Position numbers and translations under genes: made by a program
Shown here: one piece after another, positions 19,065 to 28,989 of the stretch
Numbering within the stretch: position 1 is the first letter of the stretch
Layout: each line of letters starts with the position of its first letter
The notes under the pieces: model-generated
What the model saw: the letters and a program-made list of their open reading frames with translations, nothing else
The model's database searches: none
What the model was told of the DNA's origin: nothing
Source of the DNA: Enterobacter sp. RHBSTW-00994
GTDB lineage: Bacteria; Pseudomonadota; Gammaproteobacteria; Enterobacterales; Enterobacteriaceae
Direction of reading: 5' to 3'
Assembly (NCBI RefSeq): GCF_013782625.1
Contig: NZ_CP056199.1
Span: 328,588 to 392,587 of the forward strand
Length of the DNA stretch: 64,000 nt

Positions 19065-20200
19065 CAGAACACCCTTTTTCCCTGACGCCAGACGTGGTCG
19101 ATATGAACGTGATCGCCTTTGCGATGTGCCAGCACCAGATCTGCCCGTTTGCCTTCCCCAATCACCCCGCGATCCTGAAGATGTAGCGCCTCAGCCGGGT
19201 TTTTTGTCACCAGGCGAATAGCCTGCGGCAGAGAAAAACTATTTTCGTCGTCGTCCGCGACACGGAACGCAGCATCCAGCAGGCTGGCGGGGTAGTAATC
19301 GGAGGAGAGAATATCCAGAAAACCCAGTGCGGCCAGTTTGCTGGCGGCGACGTTCCCGGAGTGTGAACCGCCACGCACGATGTTAGGTGCGCCCATCAAC
19401 ACGTTCATGCCGTGTTGGCGTGAGGCTTCTGCGGCTGCAAAGGTGGTGGGAAATTCGGCGATCACGCTGCCAAGTTGATGGGATTCGTGAACATGTTCGT
19501 GGGTCGCGTCGTCGTGGCTGGCTAACGCGATATGACGATCCCGGCACAGGGCAGCAATGGCGAGGCGGTTTGGCTGTGACCACCGGGCGGCCAGCGCGAG
19601 TTGCTCTTCCTCGTAGCGCGCCATCTCCTCATTGGTGAGCGAATATTTGCCCTGATAATACTCGCGATATTTTTCGATATTGGCGAACTGGCGTTGGCCA
19701 GGGGAGTGGTCCATCAGCGAGACCAGCGTGACAGGCTCGCGCCCGACCAGCTTTTCAAACAGAGGCAGGGTGGTGTGATGAGGAAGTTCGCAGCGCAGAT
19801 GAAGCCGGTGCTCGGCGCGGTTCAGACCCCGCTTTTGCGTCTCTTCCACCGCGTTGATCATCTTCTCCAGGTTTTCCAGTCGATCGCCACCATCGCGGAC
19901 ATCGCCAATCGCCACTGCGTCCAGAACGGTCGTAATACCGCTGGCGACCATCAGCGCATCGTGGCTGCTCATCGCTGAATGAGCAGGCCAGTCGACTTTC
20001 GGGCGCGGCGTAAAGAATTTATCCAGGTTATCGGTATGCAGTTCAATCAGACCCGGCAACAGCCAACCGCCTTCGCCATCCATCGCCTCAGGAGAACGGC
20101 TTTGCGATTCAGCAAACGCGCGGATCACTCCGTCCTGTACCTCAATCGATCCGTCGATCACCTCGTTTTCCAGAACCAGTTTTACGTTATTGATAATCAT
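19064..20200 (-). CDS. phnM: RPnTP hydrolase (amidohydrolase family)
   Basis: PhnM removes pyrophosphate from ribose 1-phosphonate 5-triphosphate. The 378-residue amidohydrolase-fold protein has the metal site [10 protein letters not shown] near residue 53 and [11 protein letters not shown] near 227, plus [12 protein letters not shown]. It overlaps phnL by 4 bases. Confidence 0.95.
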   Translation of the reverse strand: MIINNVKLVLENEVIDGSIEVQDGVIRAFAESQSRSPEAMDGEGGWLLPGLIELHTDNLDKFFTPRPKVDWPAHSAMSSHDALMVASGITTVLDAVAIGDVRDGGDRLENLEKMINAVEETQKRGLNRAEHRLHLRCELPHHTTLPLFEKLVGREPVTLVSLMDHSPGQRQFANIEKYREYYQGKYSLTNEEMARYEEEQLALAARWSQPNRLAIAALCRDRHIALASHDDATHEHVHESHQLGSVIAEFPTTFAAAEASRQHGMNVLMGAPNIVRGGSHSGNVAASKLAALGFLDILSSDYYPASLLDAAFRVADDDENSFSLPQAIRLVTKNPAEALHLQDRGVIGEGKRADLVLAHRKGDHVHIDHVWRQGKRVF

Positions 20201-20877
20201 GGTGCGACTCCCATCGCATAGAGACGATCTGCCACACGATCGCGGACAGTTGCGTCGTGGAAGATCCCGACGATCGCTGCTCCGCGCGCTTTGGCTTGTT
20301 CAATCAGTTCAACCACGGCTGCGCTGTTTTTGCTGTCCAGCGAGGCGGTGGGTTCATCCAGGAGTAAAATCGGGTAATCGACGATAAAACCACGGGCGAT
20401 ATTGACGCGCTGTTGCTCGCCCCCGGAAAAGGTGGAAGGCGCCAGATGCCATAAGCGTTCTGGTACGTTCAGGCGAGTCAGCAGGCTGGCGGCTTTGGCG
20501 GCGCAGGTTTCACGCGGTACGCCCAGATCCAGCAAGGGTTGCATGACGACGTCGAGTGCGGAGATCCTGGGGATCACCCGCAAAAACTGGCTCACCCAGC
20601 CGATCGTTGAACGGCGGACATCCAGCACCTTCCGCGCAGGAGCCTGAACCAGATCGACCCATTCATCACCATGGCGAATGTGAATGTGGCCTTCGTCCGG
20701 CAGATAGTTGGCATAGAGCGAACGCAGCAGCGTCGATTTTCCACTGCCGGAATGACCGTGCAGCACCACACATTCGCCGCTTTTGACATTCATCGTGGCA
20801 TGTTGCAGTACCGGCAGACGCACGCCGTTTTGCTGGTGGAGTACAAAGGTCTTACTCACGTTTTCTACGCGGATCAT
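20197..20877 (-). CDS. phnL: C-P lyase complex ABC-type ATPase PhnL
   Basis: The 226-residue ATPase associates with the PhnGHIJK core to promote formation of ribose 1-methylphosphonate triphosphate. Walker A is [11 protein letters not shown] (~39), the signature [14 protein letters not shown] (~145) and Walker [12 protein letters not shown] (~165). No transport partner is involved despite the ABC fold. Confidence 0.95.
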   Translation of the reverse strand: MIRVENVSKTFVLHQQNGVRLPVLQHATMNVKSGECVVLHGHSGSGKSTLLRSLYANYLPDEGHIHIRHGDEWVDLVQAPARKVLDVRRSTIGWVSQFLRVIPRISALDVVMQPLLDLGVPRETCAAKAASLLTRLNVPERLWHLAPSTFSGGEQQRVNIARGFIVDYPILLLDEPTASLDSKNSAAVVELIEQAKARGAAIVGIFHDATVRDRVADRLYAMGVAP

Positions 20878-20886
20878 GTTGGCCTC

Positions 20887-21642
20887 TTAGTTCTGCAAAA
20901 CGGACGACACCAGCAACTGGGTGTACGGATGGTGTGGGTCGTCGAGTACGCGATCAGTTAGCCCACTTTCCACCACCTGGCCTTGTTTCATTACCAGCAG
21001 ACGGTCGGCCAGAAGGCGTGCAACGCCCAAATCATGGGTGACAATCACCACCGCCAGATTCAGTTCCACCACCAGGCCGCGCAGCAGGTCCAGCAGGCGT
21101 GCCTGAACGGAGACATCCAGCCCCCCGGTGGGTTCATCCATAAACATCAGCTTTGGGTGGGTCACCAGGTTGCGGGCGATTTGCAGGCGCTGCTGCATAC
21201 CGCCGGAGAAGGTGGTTGGCAGGTCATCAATACGTGATGCGGGGATCTCCACGTCTTCGAGCCACTGTTGCGCCGTTGCGCGGATATTGCCGTAGTGACG
21301 CGCGCCCGTTGCCATCAGCCGTTCGCCAATATTGCCGCCCGCCGAGACCTGACGGCGCAGACCGTCCATCGGATGTTGATGCACCACGCCCCACTCGGTG
21401 CGCAGCAAGCGACGTCGTTCGGCTTCGCTCATTCCGTACAGCGACTGGCCTTCGTAGAGGATCTCCCCGTTTTGTGGGGTAAGGCGGGCGGAAATCGATT
21501 TAAGCAGTGTGGTTTTGCCGGATCCGGATTCCCCGACAATTCCCAGCACTTCCCCTGGCCACAGCTCGAACGACACATCGCTGAAGCCTTTTCCTGGCGC
21601 ATATAAATGGCTCAGGTTATTCACCGAAAGCAGCGGTTTCAT
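20887..21642 (-). CDS. phnK: C-P lyase complex ABC-type ATPase PhnK
   Basis: This 251-residue ABC-fold protein binds PhnJ on the C-P lyase core. Walker A is GESGSGKTTLL (~38), the signature FSGGMQQRLQIARN (~152) and Walker B LMFMDEPTGGLD (~172). It overlaps phnJ by 4 bases and is followed by a 9-base gap to phnL. Confidence 0.95.
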   Translation of the reverse strand: MKPLLSVNNLSHLYAPGKGFSDVSFELWPGEVLGIVGESGSGKTTLLKSISARLTPQNGEILYEGQSLYGMSEAERRRLLRTEWGVVHQHPMDGLRRQVSAGGNIGERLMATGARHYGNIRATAQQWLEDVEIPASRIDDLPTTFSGGMQQRLQIARNLVTHPKLMFMDEPTGGLDVSVQARLLDLLRGLVVELNLAVVIVTHDLGVARLLADRLLVMKQGQVVESGLTDRVLDDPHHPYTQLLVSSVLQN

Positions 21643-22484
21643 TGGCTGTTCGCCTCGCTCTGTTGGCGGCAGAAATCGGTGTCGGAACAGACAAACATGC
21701 GCTTGCCCGTATCATCCAGCACCACTTCATCCAGGTAACTGTGTTTCGAACCGCAGATGGCGCAAGGTTCGTCCCACTCCTGAACCGTAAAGGGATGGTC
21801 GTCAAAATCGAGACTCTCCACGCGGGTATAGGGCGGCACAGCGTAGATACGCTTTTCGCGCCCGGCCCCGAAGAGCTGGAGCGCAGGCATCATGTCCATT
21901 TTGGGGTTATCGAATTTCGGGATCGGTGATGGGTCCATAACGTAGCGTCCGTTGACTTTCACCGGGTAGGCGTAGGTGGTGGCGATATGGCCGAAGCGGG
22001 CGATATCTTCATACAGCTTCACCTGCATGATGCCGTACTCTTCCAGGGCGTGCATGGTGCGGGTTTCGGTTTCACGCGGCTCGATAAAACGCAATGGCTC
22101 CGGGATAGGAACCTGAAAAATCAGGATTTGGTCTTCGGTGAGTGGTGTTTCTGGAATGCGGTGGCGAGTCTGGATCAGCGTCGCATCCTCAGTTTTTTCC
22201 GTCGTATTCACCCCGGTGACCCGTTTGAAGAAATTACGGATCGACACGGCGTTGGTGGTGTCATCTGCGCCCTGATCGATGACCTTCAGCACATCGGCTT
22301 CGCCAATCACGCTGGCGGTAAGCTGGATCCCGCCGGTTCCCCAGCCGTATGGCATGGGCATTTCACGGCCGCCAAACGGAACCTGATAGCCCGGAATAGC
22401 AACCGCTTTTAAAATGGCGCGACGGATCATCCGTTTGGTTTGCTCATCTAGATAGGCAAAGTTATACCCGCTCAAATTAGCCAT
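21639..22484 (-). CDS. phnJ: C-P lyase radical-SAM subunit
   Basis: PhnJ is the catalytic subunit that homolytically breaks the C-P bond of ribose 1-phosphonate 5-phosphate using a [4Fe-4S] cluster and S-adenosylmethionine. The 281 residues equal the E. coli length. The atypical cluster cysteines lie at the C-terminus (CAICGSKH, VCSDTDFC, about C241, C244, C266, C272). Overlaps phnI by 8 bases. Confidence 0.96.
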   Translation of the reverse strand: MANLSGYNFAYLDEQTKRMIRRAILKAVAIPGYQVPFGGREMPMPYGWGTGGIQLTASVIGEADVLKVIDQGADDTTNAVSIRNFFKRVTGVNTTEKTEDATLIQTRHRIPETPLTEDQILIFQVPIPEPLRFIEPRETETRTMHALEEYGIMQVKLYEDIARFGHIATTYAYPVKVNGRYVMDPSPIPKFDNPKMDMMPALQLFGAGREKRIYAVPPYTRVESLDFDDHPFTVQEWDEPCAICGSKHSYLDEVVLDDTGKRMFVCSDTDFCRQQSEANSQ

Positions 22485-23541
22485 GTTCGCGCTCCCGTTG
22501 CAGGCGTTTCAGCAGTTCCAGTTCGGCCTGAAAATCGACGTAATGCGGCAATTTGAGGTGCGAGACAAACCCGGCGGCTTCAACGTTATCTGCATGCGCC
22601 AGCACAAACTCTTCATCCTGTGCCGGGCCTGAAATGGTTTCGTCGTATTCCGGGGCTTGCAGGGCGCGGTCGACCAGCGCCATCGCCATCGCCTTGCGTT
22701 CACTCATGCCAAACACCAGCCCATAGCCACGCGTAAAATGTGGAGCTTCGTTTTCCGGGGCGACGAAGCCGTTCACCATTTCGCATTCTGTCACCAGCAG
22801 TTCACCGATGTTGACGGCAAAACCCAGCTCTTCCGGAACGATGGTGACATCGACGTGACCACTGCGTATTTCCGCTGCAAACGGGTGGTTGCGCCCGTAG
22901 CCGCGCTGGGTCGAGTAGGCCAGCGCCAGCAGGTAGCCCTCGTCGCCGCGCATCAGTTGTTGCAGGCGTGATGAGCGTGAACACGGATAAACCGGTGGCG
23001 TGCGGGTGATGTCATCGGGTGTTGTTCCGTTGTCTTCTTCAGCTTTCGCCAGCCCCTGATTTGTCAGCAGGCTAAAGACGTGCGGGGAGGGGGGGGGTTG
23101 AAATGCGGCTTTTTTCAGTTCTGGCGATTCACCGTTTGCCAGCAGGGTGAAATCCAGCAGGCGGTGAGTGTAGTCGTAGGTCGGGCCAAGCAACTGACCG
23201 CCGGGGATATCTTTGTAGACCGCCGAAATACGGCGCTCCAGTCGCATGTCGGCCGTGGCAACAGGGTCGCTGACTGCCAGCTTAGCCAGCGTTGTCCGGT
23301 AGGCGCGCAGCAAGAAAATCGCTTCAACGTTATCGCCACTGGCCTGTTTCAGCGCCAGTGCCGCCAGTTCCCGGTCGGCAATGCCGCCTTCCGTCATCAC
23401 GCGGTCCACGGCGAGGTTTAACTGTTGTTCAATCTGGGCAACGCTCAGCTCGGAAAGCTGCTCATCACCCCGTCGTCTGTGCTCCTGCAACGCATGGGCG
23501 GCGGCTATCGCCTTTTCGCCCCCTTTGACAGCAACGTACAT
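22477..23541 (-). CDS. phnI: C-P lyase nucleosidase subunit
   Basis: With PhnG, PhnH and PhnL, PhnI displaces adenine from ATP with phosphonate to form ribose 1-phosphonate 5-triphosphate. The start is the ATG at 23541 ([12 protein letters not shown]), giving 354 residues as in E. coli. An ATG two codons earlier lies inside phnH. Residues ~152-157 (QPPPSP) are encoded by a run of nine C, a slip-prone tract. The block RTPPVYPCSRSSRLQQLMRG is intact. Confidence 0.95.
   Translation of the reverse strand: MYVAVKGGEKAIAAAHALQEHRRRGDEQLSELSVAQIEQQLNLAVDRVMTEGGIADRELAALALKQASGDNVEAIFLLRAYRTTLAKLAVSDPVATADMRLERRISAVYKDIPGGQLLGPTYDYTHRLLDFTLLANGESPELKKAAFQPPPSPHVFSLLTNQGLAKAEEDNGTTPDDITRTPPVYPCSRSSRLQQLMRGDEGYLLALAYSTQRGYGRNHPFAAEIRSGHVDVTIVPEELGFAVNIGELLVTECEMVNGFVAPENEAPHFTRGYGLVFGMSERKAMAMALVDRALQAPEYDETISGPAQDEEFVLAHADNVEAAGFVSHLKLPHYVDFQAELELLKRLQREREHG
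23089..23097. repeat. phnI: Nine-base G/C homopolymer inside phnI
   Basis: The plus strand has G9 directly after GGGGA. On the coding strand this is C9 within QPPPSP. Such tracts can slip during replication or be misread in sequencing; here the frame is intact. Confidence 0.85.
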
Positions 23542-24125
23542 CAGCACACCTCCACATGGGTGGTTCGTGGAATAGCCAGCAGGCGTTCGCCGCAGGTCAG
23601 GAGCAGGTCGATACCCAGCGGGAACGGGTGTGGACGTTCGGTCAGCTCATGAATGATGCACTCCGGCAACTGTGGCGCGACCATGCGTTCATCGGCGATC
23701 CCCGCGCCAGTCAGACGCAGCATACGTCCTCCGCTCAGGCTGGCGACCTGCAAAATCAGCGTGGCGCTGGTTTCCGGTGCAACGGCCGATCCTGTGGAAA
23801 GGGCGTTAAGCTGTTCGTGGCTAATTTGTTCATCCGCCACGGCAAATATGGCCTGTTGCGGTTGTTCAACCAACGGCGCGCTGGTGTGAAAACGCAGGTT
23901 CTGTCTGGCGATATCGTTCGCCAGCGCGGCAGAGAGCCATACCGGGGTGTCATTGTCTGCCAGCGTGAGTAAGACGCTGGTGGTCGCGAGGCTCAGCGGC
24001 AGCCAGCCTTGTGAAAGCGGGTGAAGCGAGACAATGACGCCAGGCTCGCTCATGGCCTTCAGCAGACGGCGAAAACTGTGTTGGGCATCCTGGACGGCCA
24101 GGGTAAAAGCAGGTTGAAGCGTCAT
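23541..24125 (-). CDS. phnH: C-P lyase core subunit PhnH
   Basis: This 194-residue core subunit of the (PhnGHIJ)2 complex is required with PhnG, PhnI and PhnL for the first step. It has a fold related to PLP-dependent enzymes but no cofactor lysine. It overlaps phnG by 4 bases and its stop shares one base with the phnI start. Confidence 0.94.
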   Translation of the reverse strand: MTLQPAFTLAVQDAQHSFRRLLKAMSEPGVIVSLHPLSQGWLPLSLATTSVLLTLADNDTPVWLSAALANDIARQNLRFHTSAPLVEQPQQAIFAVADEQISHEQLNALSTGSAVAPETSATLILQVASLSGGRMLRLTGAGIADERMVAPQLPECIIHELTERPHPFPLGIDLLLTCGERLLAIPRTTHVEVC

Positions 24126-24574
24126 GCGTTATCTCCGCGAACAAGCGTAAAGAAGTCGACCCGGCTGGTGTTCACTTCGGCCTGACGTGCAGCAGTGCGT
24201 GCAGCGTGGTCAGCTTCCAGCGGGGCAATTAAGGTTTCCATCAGGGTCTGAAAATGGGTCTGTTCCTGCAAAAGTGCATCGATAACTGCACAGCGCTCAG
24301 CGTGCTGTTTATCGCGACCCAGGACATAGCTGTAGCCCAGTGTCCCGCTTTTCAGGCGGACAACGGCGCGGGTGAGGGTGGCATCACCGGCAAAAAAACG
24401 CGCTCCTGTGCCGCCCATACGCGCCTGGATCTGAACCAGGCCAATTTCCGGCGCGCGAATGGTCGTATAGTCTGGCGTCAGATGCAGGGCATGCATGCGG
24501 GTTTGCAGCGCGGCTGGCTGACTTTTGGCAAGTACGCTCATCCAGCGCTGGCGAGTGGAGGTGTCGACTGACAT
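24122..24574 (-). CDS. phnG: C-P lyase core subunit PhnG
   Basis: This 150-residue subunit of the C-P lyase core forms the central hexamer contacts with PhnI. Motifs include [21 protein letters not shown] and [15 protein letters not shown] (residues ~40-90). The start codon follows the phnF stop with no gap. Confidence 0.93.
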   Translation of the reverse strand: MSVDTSTRQRWMSVLAKSQPAALQTRMHALHLTPDYTTIRAPEIGLVQIQARMGGTGARFFAGDATLTRAVVRLKSGTLGYSYVLGRDKQHAERCAVIDALLQEQTHFQTLMETLIAPLEADHAARTAARQAEVNTSRVDFFTLVRGDNA

Positions 24575-25300
24575 TCAGTGCTCCATGGTGAATTCAATCA
24601 TGTCGGCGCGGGTCAGGCTGACGGAGTATTCCGTTGCGTTGACCTCGCCGTCACGGTGGTTAAGGGTGCGAACACAGAGCAGGGGAGCCATGTTTGGGAT
24701 CTCCAGCACTTTGCTCTCTTTCGCCTGAGCGCGGCGGGCACTGATGCGCGTCTGGGTTCGTTTGAGTGCAATACCGGTGGCATCCCGCAGAAAGTCGTGC
24801 AGCGATCCGCTGGAGAAATTCTGCAACACTGGCCAGAGGGTAAGGTCGGCAAAGTAGTGATCGATCTGACATACCGCCACACCATTCACCCGGCGCAGTG
24901 TTCTCAGGTGCACTACGTTATCGCCCTCCTGAATACCGAGCGCATCCGCTACATGGCTGGACGCAGGGCGCAAGACTGAGAGCAGTTTTTCGCTGGTGGG
25001 ATGGCTGCCCTGATCGAGCAGGTTCTGACTAAAGCGCGCCTGAGAATTGAGCGGGTAGTCAAACGGGCGCATCAGCACCAGTACGCCAATGCCCTGACGG
25101 CGCTGTACCCAGCCGCGTTCAACCAGCTGGTCGATGGCGCGGCGCAAGGTGTGACGGTTCACTTCGTAGCGGTCGGCAAGCTGCTGCTCGGCGGGCAGAT
25201 AATCACCACAGCGATATTGCGTGCGCAGCTCGACTTCGAGTTTTGCGGCAATCTCTTGCCAGCGGGTAGGGTAACTGGTCGGATGTCTGGATACGTGCAT
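24575..25300 (-). CDS. phnF: GntR-family regulator PhnF
   Basis: The 241-residue protein has an N-terminal GntR winged helix (LPAEQQLADRYEVNRHTLRRA, residues ~36-56) and a C-terminal UTRA ligand-binding domain. It is presumed to modulate phosphonate genes. The ATG at 25300 gives MHVSRHPTSYPTRW, matching E. coli; a codon three positions earlier is less likely. It lies within the operon, after phnE. Confidence 0.93.
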   Translation of the reverse strand: MHVSRHPTSYPTRWQEIAAKLEVELRTQYRCGDYLPAEQQLADRYEVNRHTLRRAIDQLVERGWVQRRQGIGVLVLMRPFDYPLNSQARFSQNLLDQGSHPTSEKLLSVLRPASSHVADALGIQEGDNVVHLRTLRRVNGVAVCQIDHYFADLTLWPVLQNFSSGSLHDFLRDATGIALKRTQTRISARRAQAKESKVLEIPNMAPLLCVRTLNHRDGEVNATEYSVSLTRADMIEFTMEH

Positions 25301-25320
25301 ATAAATCAAAGCCTCGCTTC

Positions 25321-26100
25321 TCAGATGAAATGCTTACGCAAACGTTGAGAGAGGAAATCAAGCAGGCTGACAGTGATGATAATGAGCACCATCAGGGCAC
25401 AGGTTTGCTGGAACTGGAAACCGCGAATCGCTTCCCACAGGGTGACGCCAATTCCGCCTGCGCCGACCATACCGACCACCGTTGCGGATCGGACGTTGGA
25501 TTCAAAGCGATAGAGTGAGTAGGAGATGAGCAGTGGCATCACCTGCGGCAATACGCCGTAGAGGATCTCTTCGATTTTGTTTGCACCCGTCGCGCGAATC
25601 CCCTCGACCGGGCCGGGTTCGATGGCTTCAACGGCTTCTGACAGCAGCTTGGAGAGGACGCCGGTGGTGTGAATAAACAGCGCCATCACGCCCGCGAAAG
25701 GACCAAGTCCTACGGCGACCACGAACAGCATCGCGAAGACCATTTCATTGATCGCGCGACAGGCATCCATCAGGCGACGCATTGGCTGGTAAACCCACCA
25801 GGGGACGATGTTTTCGGCGCTCATCAGGCCAAACGGAATGGAGAGAATAACGGCAAGGGCTGTGCCCCAGACGGCGATTTGCATCGTGACGGCCATTTCA
25901 CCGAGATAGTCTTGCCACTGGCTAAAGTCTGGCGGGAAGAAATCGGCGGCGAAGGTCGCCATGTTGCCGGAATCTTTGACCAGCATCAGCGGGTCCATTT
26001 CCGCACCCTTCCAGGAGATAACAAGCACTGCCAGCAGAATGGCCCAGCTAATCAGGGAGAACCAGCTGCGTTTTGGTGGCGGGACGGTGATGGTTTGCAT
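25321..26100 (-). CDS. phnE: Phosphonate ABC transporter permease, intact
   Basis: This 259-residue inner-membrane permease works with PhnC and PhnD. It has about six hydrophobic spans and the ATPase-coupling EAA-type loop ([20 protein letters not shown], ~165-184). The frame is complete, unlike E. coli K-12, where an 8-bp duplication silences phnE. The start is the ATG at 26100 ([13 protein letters not shown]). Confidence 0.95.
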   Translation of the reverse strand: MQTITVPPPKRSWFSLISWAILLAVLVISWKGAEMDPLMLVKDSGNMATFAADFFPPDFSQWQDYLGEMAVTMQIAVWGTALAVILSIPFGLMSAENIVPWWVYQPMRRLMDACRAINEMVFAMLFVVAVGLGPFAGVMALFIHTTGVLSKLLSEAVEAIEPGPVEGIRATGANKIEEILYGVLPQVMPLLISYSLYRFESNVRSATVVGMVGAGGIGVTLWEAIRGFQFQQTCALMVLIIITVSLLDFLSQRLRKHFI

Positions 26101-26122
26101 GTGTGACACCTTTGGTTTATGT

Positions 26123-26166
26123 CCCTCACGCAGCCCTCTCCCCTTGGGGAGAGGGCTGCGTGAGGG
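26123..26166. repeat. 44-bp perfect palindrome between phnD and phnE
   Basis: A 21-base arm (26123-26143, starting CCCTCACGCAGCCC) is followed by TT and its exact reverse complement (26146-26166). It fills most of the 73-base phnD-phnE spacer and is the longest member of the CCTCTCCCC palindrome family here. As RNA it would be a very stable hairpin at the 3' end of the phnD message. Confidence 0.9.
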
Positions 26167-26173
26167 CTAAAAG

Positions 26174-27190
26174 TTACTGAACCGCTTTATTCACGCTGGT
26201 CATGGCGCTCAGCGCCGCGGTCAGACGATCCAGGTCTTCCAGCTTCGCCTGAATTTCAGACACTTTGCTGGTCTTCTCTTCTTCCTTAAGACCTTTGTTA
26301 TCCTTCACGCCCTGCATCTCTTTAAACAGGGCGAGTTGGCGAATCGGAACCAGTTGAAGGTCGCTTGATGCACGGAATGGCGCCCAGCCCAGACGCTCCA
26401 GAACGGTTTTCTCTTCCGGTGTTTTGCCGTAATTCATGAAGAAGTCGTACACCTTGTCCTTGGTGCTCTCGGAAAGGTTTTTACGCCACACGATCGGGTC
26501 GCCAGGGATCAGTGGCGATTTCCAGATAACCTTCAGTTCTTTCAGTTTGTCCGGCGCAGAGACTTTCAGTTTGTCGAGGTTTTCAGTGTTGTTTGTCGCA
26601 ACATCGACCTGTTTGTTTGCGACTGCCAGCGCGTTGGTTTCGTGACCGGCATTCACGGTGCGTTTGAAGTCACTGGCAGAGGCATTATTTTTGGCGAAAA
26701 CGTAATAGCCCGGAACCAGGAAGCCTGACGTGGAGTTAGGATCGCCGTTGCCAAACGTCAGATCTTTACGTTTGGCGAGCATGTCGTTGAGGTTATTGAT
26801 GGGACTGTCTTTGTTGACGATCAGTACGCTCCAGTATCCTGGAGAGCCATCTGCCGCAACGGTTTGAGCAAAGACCTGACCATTGGCACGATCCACCGCT
26901 TCCATGGCGGAGAGGTTGCCGTACCAGGCAATATCCACTTTGTTAAACCGCATACCCTGGATGATGCCCGCATAATCGGGGGCGAAGAAGGCATTCACTT
27001 TGATGCCCAGTTTGGTTTCCATATCTTTCAGGAACGGTTCCCACTGAGGTTTGAGATTCTGCTGTGATTCCGTCGAAATAATGCCGAAGTTCAGTGCTTT
27101 TTCCTGTTCTTCCGCGTACGCAGGGCTTAACAGGGTGCTGATGCTGAACATGCTGGTAAAGGCCAGCGCGGCAACGGCTTTGTAGCTCAT
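26174..27190 (-). CDS. phnD: Periplasmic phosphonate-binding protein
   Basis: The 338-residue protein has a signal peptide (MSYKAVAALAFTSMFSISTL, cleaved near AYA). It is a type II periplasmic binding protein of the phosphonate/phosphite family. FAPDYAGIIQGMRFNKVDIAWYG (~68-90) and GDPNSTSGFLVPGYYVF (~155-171) line the phosphonate site. It delivers phosphonates to PhnE/PhnC. Confidence 0.95.
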   Translation of the reverse strand: MSYKAVAALAFTSMFSISTLLSPAYAEEQEKALNFGIISTESQQNLKPQWEPFLKDMETKLGIKVNAFFAPDYAGIIQGMRFNKVDIAWYGNLSAMEAVDRANGQVFAQTVAADGSPGYWSVLIVNKDSPINNLNDMLAKRKDLTFGNGDPNSTSGFLVPGYYVFAKNNASASDFKRTVNAGHETNALAVANKQVDVATNNTENLDKLKVSAPDKLKELKVIWKSPLIPGDPIVWRKNLSESTKDKVYDFFMNYGKTPEEKTVLERLGWAPFRASSDLQLVPIRQLALFKEMQGVKDNKGLKEEEKTSKVSEIQAKLEDLDRLTAALSAMTSVNKAVQ

Positions 27191-27214
27191 GTACTTTCCT
27201 CGGATCGGGTTGAG

Positions 27215-28003
27215 TTAAGCAGCCTGCGCGTTCTCTTCGACGCGGTTAATGCTGCGGTAGAGATGGTCAAAACGTTCGCTATCAAACTGATGACTTGCGC
27301 CATCAAAGAACACATGGCCCTGACGCAACGCGACGATGCGTTCGCAGTAGCGCAGGGCGTAATCCACCTGATGCAGAGTCACCACAACGGTAATGCCGTC
27401 GTTCTGGTTAATGTCGCGCAGGGTTTCCATCACGATGCGGGCTGATTCTGGGTCTAACGAGGCAATAGGCTCATCCGCCAGGATCACTTTTGCTTTTTGC
27501 ATCAGGGCACGCGCAATGGCGACGCGTTGCTGTTGCCCACCGGACAGGGTGGAAACACGCTGATGGGCAAAGTGCGCCATGCCTACGCGGGTCAGCGCCT
27601 GCAAGGCTTGCTGTTTCTGAGAGGGGGAGAACCAGCGCAGGCAGGTGCGCCAGAACGGTGTACTGCCGAGCGCGCCGATAAGTACGTTCTCCAGCACCGT
27701 CAGACGGTTCACCAGGTTGAATTGCTGAAAGATGTAGCCTGTCTGCGCACGGCTTTTGCGGATATCACGCGCCAGGCGCCCTGCACGCTGGACGGTGTTA
27801 CCCAGCAGCTCAACGTGGCTTTCCGGGGTTTTATCGCCGGTGATAAGCCCACTTAAATGACGCAGAAGGGTTGATTTACCTGAGCCGGATGGCCCCAGCA
27901 GCGCCACCATTTCGCCCTGCTGGACGGTCAGATCAACGGCATGCAGAGCCTTGTTATGATGAAAGGTCTTGCTGAGTTTCTCGACGCGGATGACAGTTTG
28001 CAT
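27215..28003 (-). CDS. phnC: Phosphonate ABC transporter ATPase
   Basis: This 262-residue ATPase is the first gene of the 14-gene operon. Walker A is [17 protein letters not shown] (~37), the signature [17 protein letters not shown] (~149) and Walker [14 protein letters not shown] (~170). The start at 28003 ([14 protein letters not shown]) matches E. coli; the open frame extends 15 codons upstream into the leader and is not used. Confidence 0.95.
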   Translation of the reverse strand: MQTVIRVEKLSKTFHHNKALHAVDLTVQQGEMVALLGPSGSGKSTLLRHLSGLITGDKTPESHVELLGNTVQRAGRLARDIRKSRAQTGYIFQQFNLVNRLTVLENVLIGALGSTPFWRTCLRWFSPSQKQQALQALTRVGMAHFAHQRVSTLSGGQQQRVAIARALMQKAKVILADEPIASLDPESARIVMETLRDINQNDGITVVVTLHQVDYALRYCERIVALRQGHVFFDGASHQFDSERFDHLYRSINRVEENAQAA

Positions 28004-28049
28004 GTGCTGAAGCCTCACGATAAATGTGGCCTCATGCTGGCGGATCAAT

Positions 28050-28066
28050 GTGACATTTCGGTTAAG
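28050..28066 (-). promoter_or_regulatory. Candidate Pho box upstream of phnC
   Basis: The minus strand reads CTTAACCGAAATGTCAC, corresponding position for position to the AATTAACCAAATCGTCAC region of the E. coli phnC promoter, which PhoB binds under phosphate starvation. The match to a full CTGTCAT-type repeat is partial. Confidence 0.4.
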
Positions 28067-28140
28067 TGCGGGTTGCGGAAGTTTGAAGAGTTGAGGGGGA
28101 AATGATGACAGGCGGAGGCAGACTGCCCACCGCCAACATC

Positions 28141-28572
28141 TTAGTGCTGTTTGATGACGTTAATCATCCATGGAACACCATATTTATCAGTGACTTTACC
28201 GAATCCGTGGGCCCAGAACGTTTCCTGCCAGGCCATTTCAATAGTGCCACCCAGGGCCAGATTATCGAACCAGCGTTTACCTTCTGCCACATCCTGGGTA
28301 TCGAGGACCAGGGTAAAACCACTGTAGTGTGCTTTTCCATCAGGCAAGCTGTCGCTCATCATGATATCGCTGCCTGCGATACGGACATTGGAATGGGCAA
28401 TGGCGGAATCCGGGAATTGTATGCCGGACGGACAGCCTTCTTCGCTGTGTTCGTCTTTTGGCATTTCACCGAAGGTGATTTTGTAGAGGAGTTCTGCGCC
28501 GACGGCCTGCTGATAAAAGGCGGTGGCCTCTGTGCAGTTACCGGCGAAAGCAATGTAGGGACTTAACGGCAT
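28141..28572 (-). CDS. yjdN: Glyoxalase/PhnB-like metalloprotein YjdN
   Basis: The 143-residue protein is of the vicinal-oxygen-chelate (PhnB-like) superfamily: [19 protein letters not shown] at the N-terminus, [17 protein letters not shown] centrally and [19 protein letters not shown] at the C-terminus. E. coli YjdN (147 aa) is not required for phosphonate use and its reaction is unknown. It is separated from phnC by 137 bases and is probably independent of the operon. Confidence 0.9.
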   Translation of the reverse strand: MPLSPYIAFAGNCTEATAFYQQAVGAELLYKITFGEMPKDEHSEEGCPSGIQFPDSAIAHSNVRIAGSDIMMSDSLPDGKAHYSGFTLVLDTQDVAEGKRWFDNLALGGTIEMAWQETFWAHGFGKVTDKYGVPWMINVIKQH

Positions 28573-28616
28573 AATCGTTACCTCAGGTAAGAGAAGCTCG
28601 TTAAGTGTAGTTCTGG

Positions 28617-28648
28617 CAGGCCCGGTAAGCGAAGCGCCACCGGGCCTG
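28617..28648. repeat. REP element between yjdN and yjdM
   Basis: CAGGCCCGGT and ACCGGGCCTG flank AAGCGAAGCGCC, the classic enterobacterial REP form (GGTGGCGCTTCGCTTACC on the other strand). It probably protects the yjdM 3' end or limits readthrough. Confidence 0.75.
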
Positions 28649-28653
28649 GAAAA

Positions 28654-28989
28654 TCAGTTCTTTTTCACGAACTCAGATTTCAGCTTCATCGGGCCAAAGC
28701 CGTCAATTTTGCAGTCAATATTATGATCGCCTTCTACCAGACGAATATTCTTCACCTTCGTGCCGATTTTCAGCATTGAAGAGCTGCCTTTCACTTTCAG
28801 ATCTTTAATCACGGTAACGCTGTCGCCGTCGGCCAGCAGATTACCGTTCGCATCTTTGACGGTCAGTACATCGCTCTCCTGCGAGGGCTCTGCGTCATTC
28901 CATTCATGTGCGCATTCCGGGCAGATGAACATGCCGTTATCTTCATAAGTGTATTCAGAATTGCATTTCGGGCAGTGTGGGAGTTGCAT
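28654..28989 (-). CDS. yjdM: Zinc-ribbon protein YjdM (PhnA)
   Basis: The 111-residue protein has an N-terminal zinc ribbon ([10 protein letters not shown] ... CPECAHEW, residues 6-31) and a C-terminal SH3-like KOW/PhnA domain ([20 protein letters not shown]). It is nearly identical to the E. coli protein of the same length. Despite the PhnA name it is not a phosphonoacetate hydrolase and its role is unknown. The ATG at 28989 is chosen; the frame remains open for 51 codons upstream, but those look non-coding. Confidence 0.92.
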   Translation of the reverse strand: MQLPHCPKCNSEYTYEDNGMFICPECAHEWNDAEPSQESDVLTVKDANGNLLADGDSVTVIKDLKVKGSSSMLKIGTKVKNIRLVEGDHNIDCKIDGFGPMKLKSEFVKKN

